NCBI RefSeq assembly: GCF_039962115.1
Contig: NZ_JAMPKJ010000019.1
Location: forward strand, 1-64,000
Direction: 5' to 3'
DNA from: Funiculus sociatus GB2-C1
GTDB lineage: Bacteria > Cyanobacteriota > Cyanobacteriia > Cyanobacteriales > FACHB-T130
DNA length: 64,000 nt
Part shown: in pieces, positions 16,598 to 25,746 of the stretch
How positions within the stretch are numbered: position 1 is the stretch's first letter
Layout: every line of letters begins with the position of its first letter
Position numbers and translations under genes: made by a program
Notes under the pieces: generated by a model
The model's database searches: none
Told to the model about the DNA's origin: nothing
Seen by the model: only the letters and a program-made list of their open reading frames with translations

Positions 16598-19500
16598 CTA
16601 ATTACTATTGCAAAGGAAGCGATCGCTTGCTCGAACTTTCGGGTTATTAGTCAGATAGTCCTGCACCCAATTACAGCTGTGCAACAGGAGATTATCTAAA
16701 TCCAGATTCCAGATACTCGCTGTTTGATCCTGACTAGCAGAAGCAAGTGCTTTACCATCAGGACTGAAACTGACGCTTGTAACGCGGCCACTATGACCTT
16801 GAAGAGTTTTAATCAAAGTATCATCAAGCCGCCACAATTGTACTGTATTTTCCCAAGTAGTCGTCGCCAAAATCTGACCATCTGGACTAAAACTAAGGTG
16901 AGAAACGCTATCAGTATGCCCTTCTAAAGTTCGATACAAAGATCCATCCCGGCGCCAAAGTTTTACAGTATTATCATAACTAGCTGACGCGATTAGCTGG
17001 CCATTGGGACTAAACGTTACATCCAAGACCCAGCCATTATGCCCAGCCAGGGTTTGGATGTATTTGCCATCAGATGTCCAGAGTTTGATAGTATTATCAT
17101 CGCTGGTAGTTGCCAGTGTATTACCATTCGGACTAAAGGCAACTGCATTAACGCGATCGCTATGTCCTTTCAAAGTTTTAATCAGCCTACCAGAAACATC
17201 CCAAAGTTTCACTGTCTTATCGCGAGAAGCAGACGCAATGATCTTACCATTAGGACTAAAAGCCACATCCAAAACCCAATCTTTATGTCCATTCTGCCCG
17301 TTTAAAGTCAAAAGCAGCTTACCCGATATACTCCAAATTTTCACCGTTTTGTCGCGAGAAGCAGAAGCAATCAACTGACCGTCTGGACTAAAAGTAACAC
17401 TAAGTACCCGGTCTTTATGCCCCACCAAAGTTCCGAGTAACAATCCACTTTTGTCCCACAATTTTACCGTTTTATCTTGACTAGCAGAAGCTAAAGTCTG
17501 ACCATCTGGGCTGAAACTAATGTCATGCACATGATCCTTATGTCCTTTTAAAACAATGCGCGACATATCGTTAAGTCGCCAGAATTTAACAGTTTTGTCG
17601 TAGCTACCAGAAGCCAAAGTCTGACCATCTGGCGACCAAGATACACTGGTGACAGCATCGCTGTGTCCCTTAAGAATTCTGTAGGAACGGGTTTCAAACT
17701 TGGCCTTACTGTCACGCCGCCAAACTCTCACCGTATTATCATTACTGGAAGAAGCTAACTTCTGACTATCGGGACTAAAACTAACTCCAAATACCCAGTC
17801 AGTATGTCCTGCCAGCGTCTGAACCAGTTCGCCGCTTTTGTTCCAAAGTTTTATCGTTTTGTCATCGCTTGCCGAAGCCAAAAGCTGCCCATCCAGGCTG
17901 AAATTCAGGCAAGTCACTTTACCTTGATGTCCCCGCAAAATTTTTTCAGGCTGCTCTAGCTTTTGCTTGGAAATATCCCAAATGCTAATGATTTTGTCAT
18001 AACTCGCCGTAGCTAACAACCTCCCATCCGGGCTGAAAACAACGCTAGTAACTTTGCTGTTATGTTTTAAGGTCTTCAGCAACTGGCCAGTGCTGCGGTT
18101 CCAAAGCTTTACCGTTTTATCATCACTTGCTGAAGCCAATATTTTACCGTCTGGGCTGAAGCTGACGTTATTAACCGGGCTACTATGTCCTTTAATTGTT
18201 CTAATTAAAGTACCGTCTGTTTTCCACAGTTTTATCGTCTTGTCTAAACTGCTAGAAGCCAACGTTTTACCGTCTGGGCTGAAACTTACACTGGTGACAC
18301 TATCAGTGTGTCCAATAAGGTTTCCCAAAGTTTTCAGTAGTTTGCCATCGCGTCGCCAGAGTTTTACAGTCTTATCTGTACTCGCTGAGGCAATTGTTTG
18401 TCCGTCTGGGCTGAAACTCACACCCCAAACTATATCTCGATGCCCCTCCAAACGATTGCGCTCTTGCACGCCATAGACTGCTCGCTGCATTGCTAACAAG
18501 ACGCGCAGCTGAGTCGCTGGTTCTACACCCGTGGCATTTTTTAGGCGTTTACCTGCCCTCAACGCTTCAATTAAAGCATCAAATTCCTTGTGGGAAACAA
18601 AGAGTGTTTCGGAAGAGGCACTCAGGGCGCTAAGCTGAGCATTAGTTTGCGCGATCGCAGCCACTTTTCTTTGAGCTTCCGCTCGCCACGCAAATTGTCC
18701 AGCCAAAATTGCCAGAATTGCCATTATGATACCAGCGGCAATCGTCCCCAGCTGTTGTTTCTGAACTCGATTCAGTTTTTCCTCACTTCTGGCTAGCTGT
18801 GCTTTCAGGTTCAAATCGGATCTGTGGCGAATCCGCTCGACCAAATAATCATGCACCAACTGATAGCGGGCTTCTGACTCATCCCAGACAACAAATACTA
18901 AACCAGAGCCTATAAGAATCTCTAAAATTAAATTTAGTTTCTTTTTCTTGACAGATAAAATAGTTGCGAATTCCTCTTGAGTCTTTAGTGGACGGGTTCC
19001 TTTTTTATCTGTTAATAAAAACAAAATATCCCAAGCGGCGGACTCGTTCTCTGGGCCACAATCAGCAATAACTTTTTTTAAAAATCTCTCCACCAGTTCT
19101 GCTTTTGGGTTAGCTCCAAGTTGCAGATATTGCTGCAAAGTTGTGATTTTGTCTTCTTCTTCTTGTAGTTGAGCGCCCACTAATTGCAACTCAATAGGTC
19201 GAACTTCTCCTAATTCTTCAGCCAAATCTTCTACCAACCGACTAATTAATTGCTGCTCCAAATTAAAAAATGGAGAACGTTCAGTTAATCTTTTAATCAC
19301 AAGCTTGGCATCTTTCTTAGAAAAGTTGCCCAAGTAATAACGAATTTCTTGATTTAAAATATCATTGTTAATAATATCTAAATAATTAAGTCGTTCGCAT
19401 TCTAATAAATAATGTAAATAGTCTTCTCGGAGGGATAAAATAACTTTTACGAAAGGAATGTTTAGACAGTCGCGCAAAAATTCATAAAATTGATGTCTAA

Positions 19501-21586
19501 TCGCTGGGTTAGTACAAACAAAAAATAACTCTTCAAATTGGTCAAAAATCAGAACTGTTAACAGATTGCCGTTAGCATTTTGTCGCAACTGTTCTAGAAT
19601 TTCAGTGGAAATGGGGAACTCTTGACTAGGTAAAGGGAATAATTCTCTCTCTCTACTGCTGTTTGCCTCTTCGCCTTTCTGATTCCTGAGAGCAAGAGAA
19701 TGGGCTAAATTTCTTCTCAGCGTCCCCAACCAATCGCTGTAAGCCTGCACTACGACGGGCAAGACATCGCGAGCGCCAATACTTTTGAGCTGTAGTGCGG
19801 GGATTAAGCCAGCTGTAATAATTGAGCTTTTGCCAACCCCAGAAGGGCCGTGAATTAAAATCAGCTTGCGATCGTTGCGGCTGATGCGCTCGATAAGGCG
19901 ACTAACATCTTGTTGGCGACCGGAAGCCGCTATCTCCTGGGCAACAGATCCTCTAGCTCGCGTTTCTAGTGCATGTGAGATACTTGGGTTAAGAGCTTGT
20001 CGGTGGGGCTGTAAGCGTCCAGCACCAGTGAAGGCGCGGAAACCATACTGCTGTTCAATGGAACGCAGTTGTTGCTTAAGTAGAAAAGCTTGCAGATAAT
20101 GACCTTCTTCAAAGTAAAGCGATCGCAAAGCTTTGGCAATCCGAATATACAAATGCGGATCGTACTGATGGTTACACTGTTCTAGAGCTTGTTCCAAGTT
20201 TTTGACAGCAGTAGCAGTTTGCCACTCACCCAAATGCTGCTGGGACAGAGCCAGAAGAAATAGATATAAACTCTCATACTGGGAGAGTGGCATTGCTAGA
20301 CAGGTTGTATCTAAATTCGTTAGCGCTAGCGTCGAGAGTGCAAACCTTGCTTGCAAATTTACCTCTTCCCAGTTGCATACAGAAAGAGCAACTTCCGCCA
20401 AAAAGCCATAATCTTGAGCTTGCTGGAGGGACAATTTATAAGTTTGATGTAACAACAAAGCTTTTTGAGCCAAAACCTGCAAGTCTGTCCAAGCTTCTAA
20501 GCGTTGCAGCACTTCACAAAGAGACGAAATAAACTTAGCAACCAGTTCTGGACGCTCAGCCGCTTCAAAGACCTGAATACACTCGTGTAAATAATCTCTG
20601 GATTGGTTCCAGTGTTGGCGGCTTTTTTCTGGTCGCAAGTTAGCCAAACGGCTGTAACATCGCCCCAAGTAAAACAGCAGTAAACCCTCTCGCTCTTTCT
20701 GGGGGTTCTGAAGGCCTAGCATGGTAAAGCGTCGCAGACGAGAATGGAAAGAAGTGTTTCTCGCCTTTCGGTTTTTGTCAGTTGCCTTTTTGTGACAACT
20801 CACTGCTGAGTCGTCACTTCGGAAATAACCCAGACTTTTTTGATAATGGACTATGCTCGACTCGATCCGATCTCTGTTGTAGTCATCGCATCCCCGGACA
20901 AATTCCAGACTTGCTTGTAATTTTGGCTCTAATTGCTGTCCGCGATCGCGCAAATCTTCTAAAGCTGACTCCAGTTCTAGAGGATGGTTGGAAACACAAG
21001 GAGCGAGGGCAAAATTTTCTGGCGACTGATCGGTACTGAGGTTTAGCTCTTTGGCAAACCAGGAGTCTGCCTTATTTTGCAGTAATTCCATTAACTCCGA
21101 TGTGGACAGCACAAAGCGGATTGATGAAGCCGCCCAGCTTTTGAAATCCGGCGCAAACCGGATTAGCTTTTGCAGCACCGCGTCCGTAATCCACAGCACT
21201 ATCGGAAAGGGAAAATGAGCGCGAAACTCATCTCGCAGTAAGTTGGTAGATATCAGCACCTGGTCAAGCGCGATCGCTGACTCTAACCCCAAAATCATCA
21301 AAGCTGGCGGCATTTCCTGTTGTAGCTGCGAGCTGCCTTGCTCCCCCACAGCTTCCAGAATCGGGTTGTAGAGGGTTTTGACTGTATCTGCTAAGATAAG
21401 CTCCCGCATCAAACACTGATTTTGTTGGCGTATCTGCTGCACCATCCGATTTTGTAAAGAAGCATAGTTGCAGCGCACCAAGATTAGCGAAAAGTACCCC
21501 TGAGAAAGTGCGATCGCTCTTAATAATGTCCTCACTGAGCGATCGTTGTATGCAGATGCCTCTTCTGGTTCCCTCAAATCAGTCAT
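16598..21586 (-). CDS. Giant STAND-type NTPase with 14 WD40 repeats
   Basis: The start is placed at the ATG at 21584-21586 (MTDLREPEEASAYN); the frame is open to a TTG at 21673. Domains, in order: an N-terminal NTPase-like module without a P-loop (LLRAIALSQGYFSLILVRC, PPALMILGLESAIALDQVLI, FPIVLWITDAVLQKL; residues 15-180); a helical TPR-like region (290-510); a STAND/AAA ATPase with Walker A ILIHGPSGVGKSS near 575 and Walker B-like LIFDQFEELFF near 680; a winged-helix-like stretch; a predicted membrane helix (TIAAGIIMAILAILAGQF, near 950); and 14 WD40 repeats (about 1050-1640), enough for two seven-bladed propellers. STAND proteins are ligand-triggered switches in signalling, cell death and some phage defences. 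No effector domain is recognisable. It is monocistronic. Confidence 0.85.
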   Translation of the reverse strand: MTDLREPEEASAYNDRSVRTLLRAIALSQGYFSLILVRCNYASLQNRMVQQIRQQNQCLMRELILADTVKTLYNPILEAVGEQGSSQLQQEMPPALMILGLESAIALDQVLISTNLLRDEFRAHFPFPIVLWITDAVLQKLIRFAPDFKSWAASSIRFVLSTSELMELLQNKADSWFAKELNLSTDQSPENFALAPCVSNHPLELESALEDLRDRGQQLEPKLQASLEFVRGCDDYNRDRIESSIVHYQKSLGYFRSDDSAVSCHKKATDKNRKARNTSFHSRLRRFTMLGLQNPQKEREGLLLFYLGRCYSRLANLRPEKSRQHWNQSRDYLHECIQVFEAAERPELVAKFISSLCEVLQRLEAWTDLQVLAQKALLLHQTYKLSLQQAQDYGFLAEVALSVCNWEEVNLQARFALSTLALTNLDTTCLAMPLSQYESLYLFLLALSQQHLGEWQTATAVKNLEQALEQCNHQYDPHLYIRIAKALRSLYFEEGHYLQAFLLKQQLRSIEQQYGFRAFTGAGRLQPHRQALNPSISHALETRARGSVAQEIAASGRQQDVSRLIERISRNDRKLILIHGPSGVGKSSIITAGLIPALQLKSIGARDVLPVVVQAYSDWLGTLRRNLAHSLALRNQKGEEANSSRERELFPLPSQEFPISTEILEQLRQNANGNLLTVLIFDQFEELFFVCTNPAIRHQFYEFLRDCLNIPFVKVILSLREDYLHYLLECERLNYLDIINNDILNQEIRYYLGNFSKKDAKLVIKRLTERSPFFNLEQQLISRLVEDLAEELGEVRPIELQLVGAQLQEEEDKITTLQQYLQLGANPKAELVERFLKKVIADCGPENESAAWDILFLLTDKKGTRPLKTQEEFATILSVKKKKLNLILEILIGSGLVFVVWDESEARYQLVHDYLVERIRHRSDLNLKAQLARSEEKLNRVQKQQLGTIAAGIIMAILAILAGQFAWRAEAQRKVAAIAQTNAQLSALSASSETLFVSHKEFDALIEALRAGKRLKNATGVEPATQLRVLLAMQRAVYGVQERNRLEGHRDIVWGVSFSPDGQTIASASTDKTVKLWRRDGKLLKTLGNLIGHTDSVTSVSFSPDGKTLASSSLDKTIKLWKTDGTLIRTIKGHSSPVNNVSFSPDGKILASASDDKTVKLWNRSTGQLLKTLKHNSKVTSVVFSPDGRLLATASYDKIISIWDISKQKLEQPEKILRGHQGKVTCLNFSLDGQLLASASDDKTIKLWNKSGELVQTLAGHTDWVFGVSFSPDSQKLASSSNDNTVRVWRRDSKAKFETRSYRILKGHSDAVTSVSWSPDGQTLASGSYDKTVKFWRLNDMSRIVLKGHKDHVHDISFSPDGQTLASASQDKTVKLWDKSGLLLGTLVGHKDRVLSVTFSPDGQLIASASRDKTVKIWSISGKLLLTLNGQNGHKDWVLDVAFSPNGKIIASASRDKTVKLWDVSGRLIKTLKGHSDRVNAVAFSPNGNTLATTSDDNTIKLWTSDGKYIQTLAGHNGWVLDVTFSPNGQLIASASYDNTVKLWRRDGSLYRTLEGHTDSVSHLSFSPDGQILATTTWENTVQLWRLDDTLIKTLQGHSGRVTSVSFSPDGKALASASQDQTASIWNLDLDNLLLHSCNWVQDYLTNNPKVRASDRFLCNSN
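16690..18450 (-). repeat. Coding array of 14 WD40 units
   Basis: Roughly 120-bp units encode LxGHxxxVxxVSFSPDGQxLASASxDKTVKLW. The units are very alike, typical of cyanobacterial WD40 genes in which repeats expand or exchange by recombination. Units 4 (LKHNSKV) and 10 (LNGQNGHKDWV) deviate most. Confidence 0.9.
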
Positions 21587-22056
21587 TGCTCTCATTTTCG
21601 GCCTGTGCGTTCGATGCAAATAGTCATCAACCAGTGCTGTAGCAGTGGCGGTATCTACAAACCTTACAAGCAATAATACTTAGTCTATTTTCTGATTCCG
21701 CAATTGGCTGATTATCAGTATTTGCTAAATAAAGTTTTTTTTACTCCCCTGTTATGTCAGGACATATTTTCAGCACCCAAGTGAACCCTGTTAATTATCA
21801 AAAATCGTTTATTAATCTTTCGCCAGCTCACATCTTATATGCCTTTAACAGAGAATAATCAATATTTCTTTAGATAGAATATAGAAACCATTGTCCGCAA
21901 AAAGCATACGACAGATTGCCCACTCCATACAGTGCTTTTGATACCGAGTAACTACCAACCCATCCGGATTCTGTAGATATTAAAGTATGTTTCCGTGGCT
22001 ATAAACTAATTTAGGGAACACTAAATTAAAGTTGCTGACATAAGAAAAACATAGAT
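21587..22056. other. Intergenic region upstream of the STAND-WD40 gene
   Basis: AT-rich, with no reading frame, palindrome or repeat that I could support. It must hold the promoter of the STAND-WD40 gene, since the ilvH terminator lies on its other side. Confidence 0.5.
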
Positions 22057-22089
22057 AGAAACCCGCTTTCTTTAAGAAAACGGGTTTCT
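22057..22089 (-). terminator. Intrinsic terminator of ilvH
   Basis: AGAAACCCG / CGGGTTTCT with further pairing in the TTTCTTT / AAGAAA centre. It lies about 70 bp past the ilvH stop and, on the minus strand, is followed by a T-rich run. Confidence 0.75.
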
Positions 22090-22161
22090 CAAACCCTGCA
22101 TATATTGGCCGCCTTCCTAGCGTCCAACAGCGGCAACGAAACAGGTAAAGTTGCCAGTCCC

Positions 22162-22680
22162 TTAAAGTTTGGCTTCCAAAGACTTGAGAAACTCTGTATT
22201 AACGCCTGACTCGCGAGTCAGGGCAATCTTACCAGTACGAGCAATTTCCCGTAAGCCAAATTTATTCAGCACCTGGACAATTGCTACCAACTTCCCTGGA
22301 TCTCCTACCACTTCTAAGGTCAGCGAATCCTCAGCGATATCTACTACCCTAGCGCGAAAAATCTGAGCTAACTCGACAACTTCCGAGCGATTCGAGCTGG
22401 TAGCATTTACTTTCAGCAGCATCAACTCTCGCTCAACACACGGAGTATCAGTAATATCTTGTACCTTAAGTACATTCACCAACTTGTAGAGCTGCTTAGT
22501 AAGCTGCTCAATTATCCGATCATCTCCTGGTACAACCATTGTGATCCGGGAGATTCCCAAATTTTCGGCAGGCCCAACAGCAAGGCTTTCAATATTAAAG
22601 CCGCGACGGGCAAATAAACCAGCTATTCGGGTCAGAACTCCCGCCTCATCTTCAACTAAAACAGAAAGGGTGTGTTTCAT
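22162..22680 (-). CDS. ilvH: Acetolactate synthase small (regulatory) subunit
   Basis: IlvH binds the catalytic IlvB subunit and confers valine feedback inhibition on the first common step of branched-chain amino acid synthesis. The conserved start [20 protein letters not shown], reached at the ATG at 22678-22680, opens the ACT domain, with [16 protein letters not shown] and [12 protein letters not shown] following; the second half ([38 protein letters not shown]) is the IlvH C-terminal domain. At 172 residues it is complete. The large subunit is not in the window, as usual in cyanobacteria. Confidence 0.95.
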   Translation of the reverse strand: MKHTLSVLVEDEAGVLTRIAGLFARRGFNIESLAVGPAENLGISRITMVVPGDDRIIEQLTKQLYKLVNVLKVQDITDTPCVERELMLLKVNATSSNRSEVVELAQIFRARVVDIAEDSLTLEVVGDPGKLVAIVQVLNKFGLREIARTGKIALTRESGVNTEFLKSLEAKL

Positions 22681-22944
22681 TGTATACAAAAGAAGCTGAA
22701 GCGCAAAATCTTGCTTTGCAATACAGAGTTTTCCTAAAGGTTACGCTAAGCAAAAGCAATGCTGACGCAATATGCGGCAACGGGACACCATTTTATGTTA
22801 CTTCATAGCGCCCCCTGTCCACAAAAACGCCTATATCTGTAGATTTAGCGACAGTAACAGCTTAAATCTTTCCTTGGGAGATGTTATCAATTCGTCATTT
22901 TCATAATAATGGTGTAGTAAACTTCGTTCGGAGTAAGAATACTT

Positions 22945-23313
22945 ATGGGTTGGTTAAAAAGACTTTTTGGGATGGAAAAGCCGCAAAATGCTCAAGTCAA
23001 TGCGACCCCAGCACCGACAGCACAAGCTCCTGCCGCAGCTGGTGCAGCAAGTGGCAGCCAGACAATTCCCCCAGAGCGAGTAGGATTAAATGGGGAATAT
23101 GACCAAAGCGGTCTTGCCAAGCGGGTTGCTCTGGCTTTTGACCAAGACCCGTCTTTGGATGATATTGATACGCTCTACGTAGCGCAGACTGGCGGTACAG
23201 TGGTTTTAAAAGGAAAAGTTCCCAGTCAGCAAATTCTCTCTCAAATGGTATCGGTCGCCCGCAGTGTGGAAGGTGCCACGGGTGTTGAAAGCAATCAAGT
23301 CACCATTGGTTAG
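22945..23313 (+). CDS. BON-domain protein
   Basis: 122 residues. The first 45 are a basic start (MGWLKRLFGMEKP) and an Ala/Pro-rich linker; there is no clear signal peptide. Residues 50-122 (LAKRVALAFDQDPSLDDI, GTVVLKGKVPSQQILSQM, ARSVEGATGVESNQVTI) follow the BON pattern, an alpha/beta domain linked to phospholipid or envelope binding in OsmY-like proteins. GGAG 11 bp ahead of the ATG is an acceptable ribosome-binding site. The precise role is unknown; it is monocistronic. Confidence 0.8.
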   Translation: MGWLKRLFGMEKPQNAQVNATPAPTAQAPAAAGAASGSQTIPPERVGLNGEYDQSGLAKRVALAFDQDPSLDDIDTLYVAQTGGTVVLKGKVPSQQILSQMVSVARSVEGATGVESNQVTIG

Positions 23314-23364
23314 ATTGTAGCTAGAGTAATCCTCTTCACAAAAGTAGGTGGGATTGAAGGATAC

Positions 23365-23398
23365 AAACCCAATCTAAATATAGGCATTTGTTGGGTTT
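23365..23398 (+). terminator. Possible terminator after the BON gene
   Basis: AAACCCAA / TTGGGTTT around an 18-bp loop, followed by TTGC. A weak intrinsic terminator at best. Confidence 0.45.
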
Positions 23399-23449
23399 TG
23401 CTTAGTCGTTCAACCCAACCTGCCCTTATCCTGGGCGCATTTATCATGC

Positions 23450-23476
23450 GTAGCGCAGGCATTATTCCTGCGCTAC
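23450..23476. repeat. Palindromic element between convergent genes
   Basis: GTAGCGCAGG / CCTGCGCTAC, a perfect 10-bp inverted repeat around a 7-bp loop, 23 bp from the end of the hydrolase gene. It looks like a dispersed palindrome and could also terminate the minus-strand transcript. Confidence 0.55.
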
Positions 23477-23498
23477 CTGGCAAAAGTTACAGCCGGTG

Positions 23499-24446
23499 TT
23501 ATTCTCTAGCAGTCAACTGCTTTTGCGGTGTAGTAGAGTCAGTTTTAGATGTAGCTAGAGTTTCTAGCCAGTCGAGGATCAGCTGATTAACTTCGTCGGG
23601 GCATTCATCGTGGGGGCAGTGACCTGCATCTACCTCAACTAACTGGAGCCTTGCGTTGAGGTTGTTGAAGCGATGTACAAGACTGTAGGGAATCATCTTG
23701 TCTTTACGGCCCCAAATCAGCAGCATAGGCACATTTAAGGTTGGCAGCAGCTTGGTGACACTAGGGCCAAACTGTGTCCCAGTCATCGCCTTAAAGATGG
23801 CACAGAATGCCGCAGCAGAACCCCGGTCTTGGGCAGGGCCTGCGAGAATATCCACCAGTTCGTCGGTGATAGCTTCCGGGTTAGAATAAGCTAGGCTTGC
23901 CCACTTGCGGACGAAAGACGGGCGCTTAACCACAGAAAAAACGTTTTTCAGCACTAGGGGCGATGCCACAACGCCTTTAACACTCGCCACCAAAGGTCGT
24001 AAGAACTTGGGAGTCGCCTCCTCCTCCATCGTCGGATCGGGCAAACTCATCATCACAAAGCCCTGCACCATCTCCGGATGCGCCGCCGCCGCCGCTAGAG
24101 CAACCAGCGAACCAATCGAGTTTCCCACTAGCACTACTGGCTGCTGAATAAAAGTGCGCCAGAAATCATAAACCTGCTCTACCCAGAGGTCAACTTTATA
24201 ATTTGCCTGGGCCTTCCGGGAAGCTCCAAATCCCAGCATATCCAGGGCATAAACTGTGTGGGATTGGCTCAAGACCCCTAGATTGTGTCTCCAGTGTCCA
24301 ATAGAAGCCCCGAATCCATGCAGCAGCAACACCGGGGTTGTTATCTGACTTGGTTGAGATACACGGATGTAGGTATAGCGAGTCTGCCAACCTCGCCAAA
24401 CCCAGTCTCGCTGACTGCCAATCCGATGCTGCCAATGCTGGGTCAC
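23499..24446 (-). CDS. Alpha/beta hydrolase
   Basis: A 315-residue cytoplasmic alpha/beta-hydrolase of the epoxide hydrolase/haloperoxidase-like class. The oxyanion segment HGFGAS (43-48), nucleophile elbow GNSIGS (Ser110), acid region LLIWGRKDKMIP and catalytic His in DAGHCPHDECP are all present. Similar cyanobacterial and plastid proteins have been tied to pigment or lipid hydrolysis, but the substrate cannot be read from sequence. It is transcribed towards the BON gene and has no operon partner. Confidence 0.85.
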   Translation of the reverse strand: MTQHWQHRIGSQRDWVWRGWQTRYTYIRVSQPSQITTPVLLLHGFGASIGHWRHNLGVLSQSHTVYALDMLGFGASRKAQANYKVDLWVEQVYDFWRTFIQQPVVLVGNSIGSLVALAAAAAHPEMVQGFVMMSLPDPTMEEEATPKFLRPLVASVKGVVASPLVLKNVFSVVKRPSFVRKWASLAYSNPEAITDELVDILAGPAQDRGSAAAFCAIFKAMTGTQFGPSVTKLLPTLNVPMLLIWGRKDKMIPYSLVHRFNNLNARLQLVEVDAGHCPHDECPDEVNQLILDWLETLATSKTDSTTPQKQLTARE

Positions 24447-24932
24447 GATCGCATTTGCCTCAAGTTAAGAAATGTTTACTATTTTGGTTTCTTAACTTCT
24501 ATTTTAGAGGTTTGCAGCGGGTTGCTGTTTAAAATTCAGATCGAGGATAATTTGATTACGGCGGAAAAAAGGCAAGCTAAAAGAGCGATCGCTCTGGCAG
24601 TGATACTAGCGGATTAGCTATAAAAGCTATGGAGTGTAAAGCTTTCAGCCTTTGTGCGGGGAGGATTTCTCCCGGTTGCCGTCTCTAGACCTTAGTTCTC
24701 AGATTGGCAACAAGTGCCTAGCTCAATTGAAAGTTAAATTACAACCCTGGACAGAAACCATATCAGACTAAGTAGAATGGCTAATACAAGGAGCGCAAAG
24801 CTTGGGTTCATTCTCATTGAATTGAAAACAGCTCCTGAGCATTTTGTCAGAGGCGATCGCTCTGGCGGCAAGCTTGCTACTTGGACAAACTAACTTACTT
24901 ACCATTACAATTAACCGAGCAAAAATAACCTA
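24447..24932. other. Intergenic region between divergent hydrolase and infC
   Basis: About 490 bp with two HIP1-type GCGATCGC octamers (near 24590 and 24853) and no supportable frame. It must contain both divergent promoters and the infC leader; I saw no recognisable riboswitch. Confidence 0.45.
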
Positions 24933-25466
24933 ATGCCTGTGATTGAAAAAAGACGCACGCGCGATCTACCCCAAATCAACGAAAGAATTCGCTTTCCCCA
25001 AATTCGTGTCATTGATACCGATGGCACGCAGTTGGGTATTATGGCACCGAATGAGGCTCTACGCATTGCCGAAGAAAAAGAGCTGGATCTCGTTTTGCTG
25101 AGCGACAAGGCAGAGCCACCCGTTTGCCGGATTATGAACTACGGCAAGTATAAGTTCGAGCAAGAGAAAAAAGCGCGGGAAGCCAAGAAAAATCAGCATA
25201 CGGCGGATGTCAAGGAAGTGAAGATGCGCTACAAGATTGAGGAGCATGACTATCAAGTGCGCGTCAATCAAGCCGAGCGCTTTCTGAAGTCGGGAGATAA
25301 GGTTAAAGCTACGATTACCTTTCGAGGTCGAGAAATTCAACACAGCGATTTGGCCGAGGAACTGCTGCAACGGATGGCGACAGATTTGCAGGAATTGGCG
25401 GAAGTGCAGCAAGCTCCCAAAAAAGAAGGTCGCAACATGATGATGCTGCTGTCTCCAAAAAAATAG
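24933..25466 (+). CDS. infC: Translation initiation factor IF-3
   Basis: IF-3 binds the 30S subunit, prevents premature 50S joining and checks start-codon choice. Diagnostic segments are [72 protein letters not shown] and the C-terminal [19 protein letters not shown]. The product has 177 residues and an ordinary ATG start, unlike the AUU start that gives autoregulation in Escherichia coli. rpmI and rplT are not downstream. Confidence 0.97.
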   Translation: MPVIEKRRTRDLPQINERIRFPQIRVIDTDGTQLGIMAPNEALRIAEEKELDLVLLSDKAEPPVCRIMNYGKYKFEQEKKAREAKKNQHTADVKEVKMRYKIEEHDYQVRVNQAERFLKSGDKVKATITFRGREIQHSDLAEELLQRMATDLQELAEVQQAPKKEGRNMMMLLSPKK

Positions 25467-25746
25467 CCTAAAAGAAGAAGTCAGGAGACTGACAACAGTC
25501 ACCAAAGGATAGACTAAAAGTCTGGAACTGGTGGCAATAACCTCCATCAAGAATAGAGGAGACAAAATACAGGAGGCAGAATCAAGGGGACAAAATCCAT
25601 AAGAAAAACCTTGCCTCCTGACTCCTCGCTCCTGAATGGGGGTAAGCTTTTATATCCTGCCTGTACGGGTGAAGTATTTGGGTGGGAATAATAAAGCTGT
25701 TGCCCAGATCAATCGCCTCCTAAAACTGACTTCTCCCTTGAGCGGC

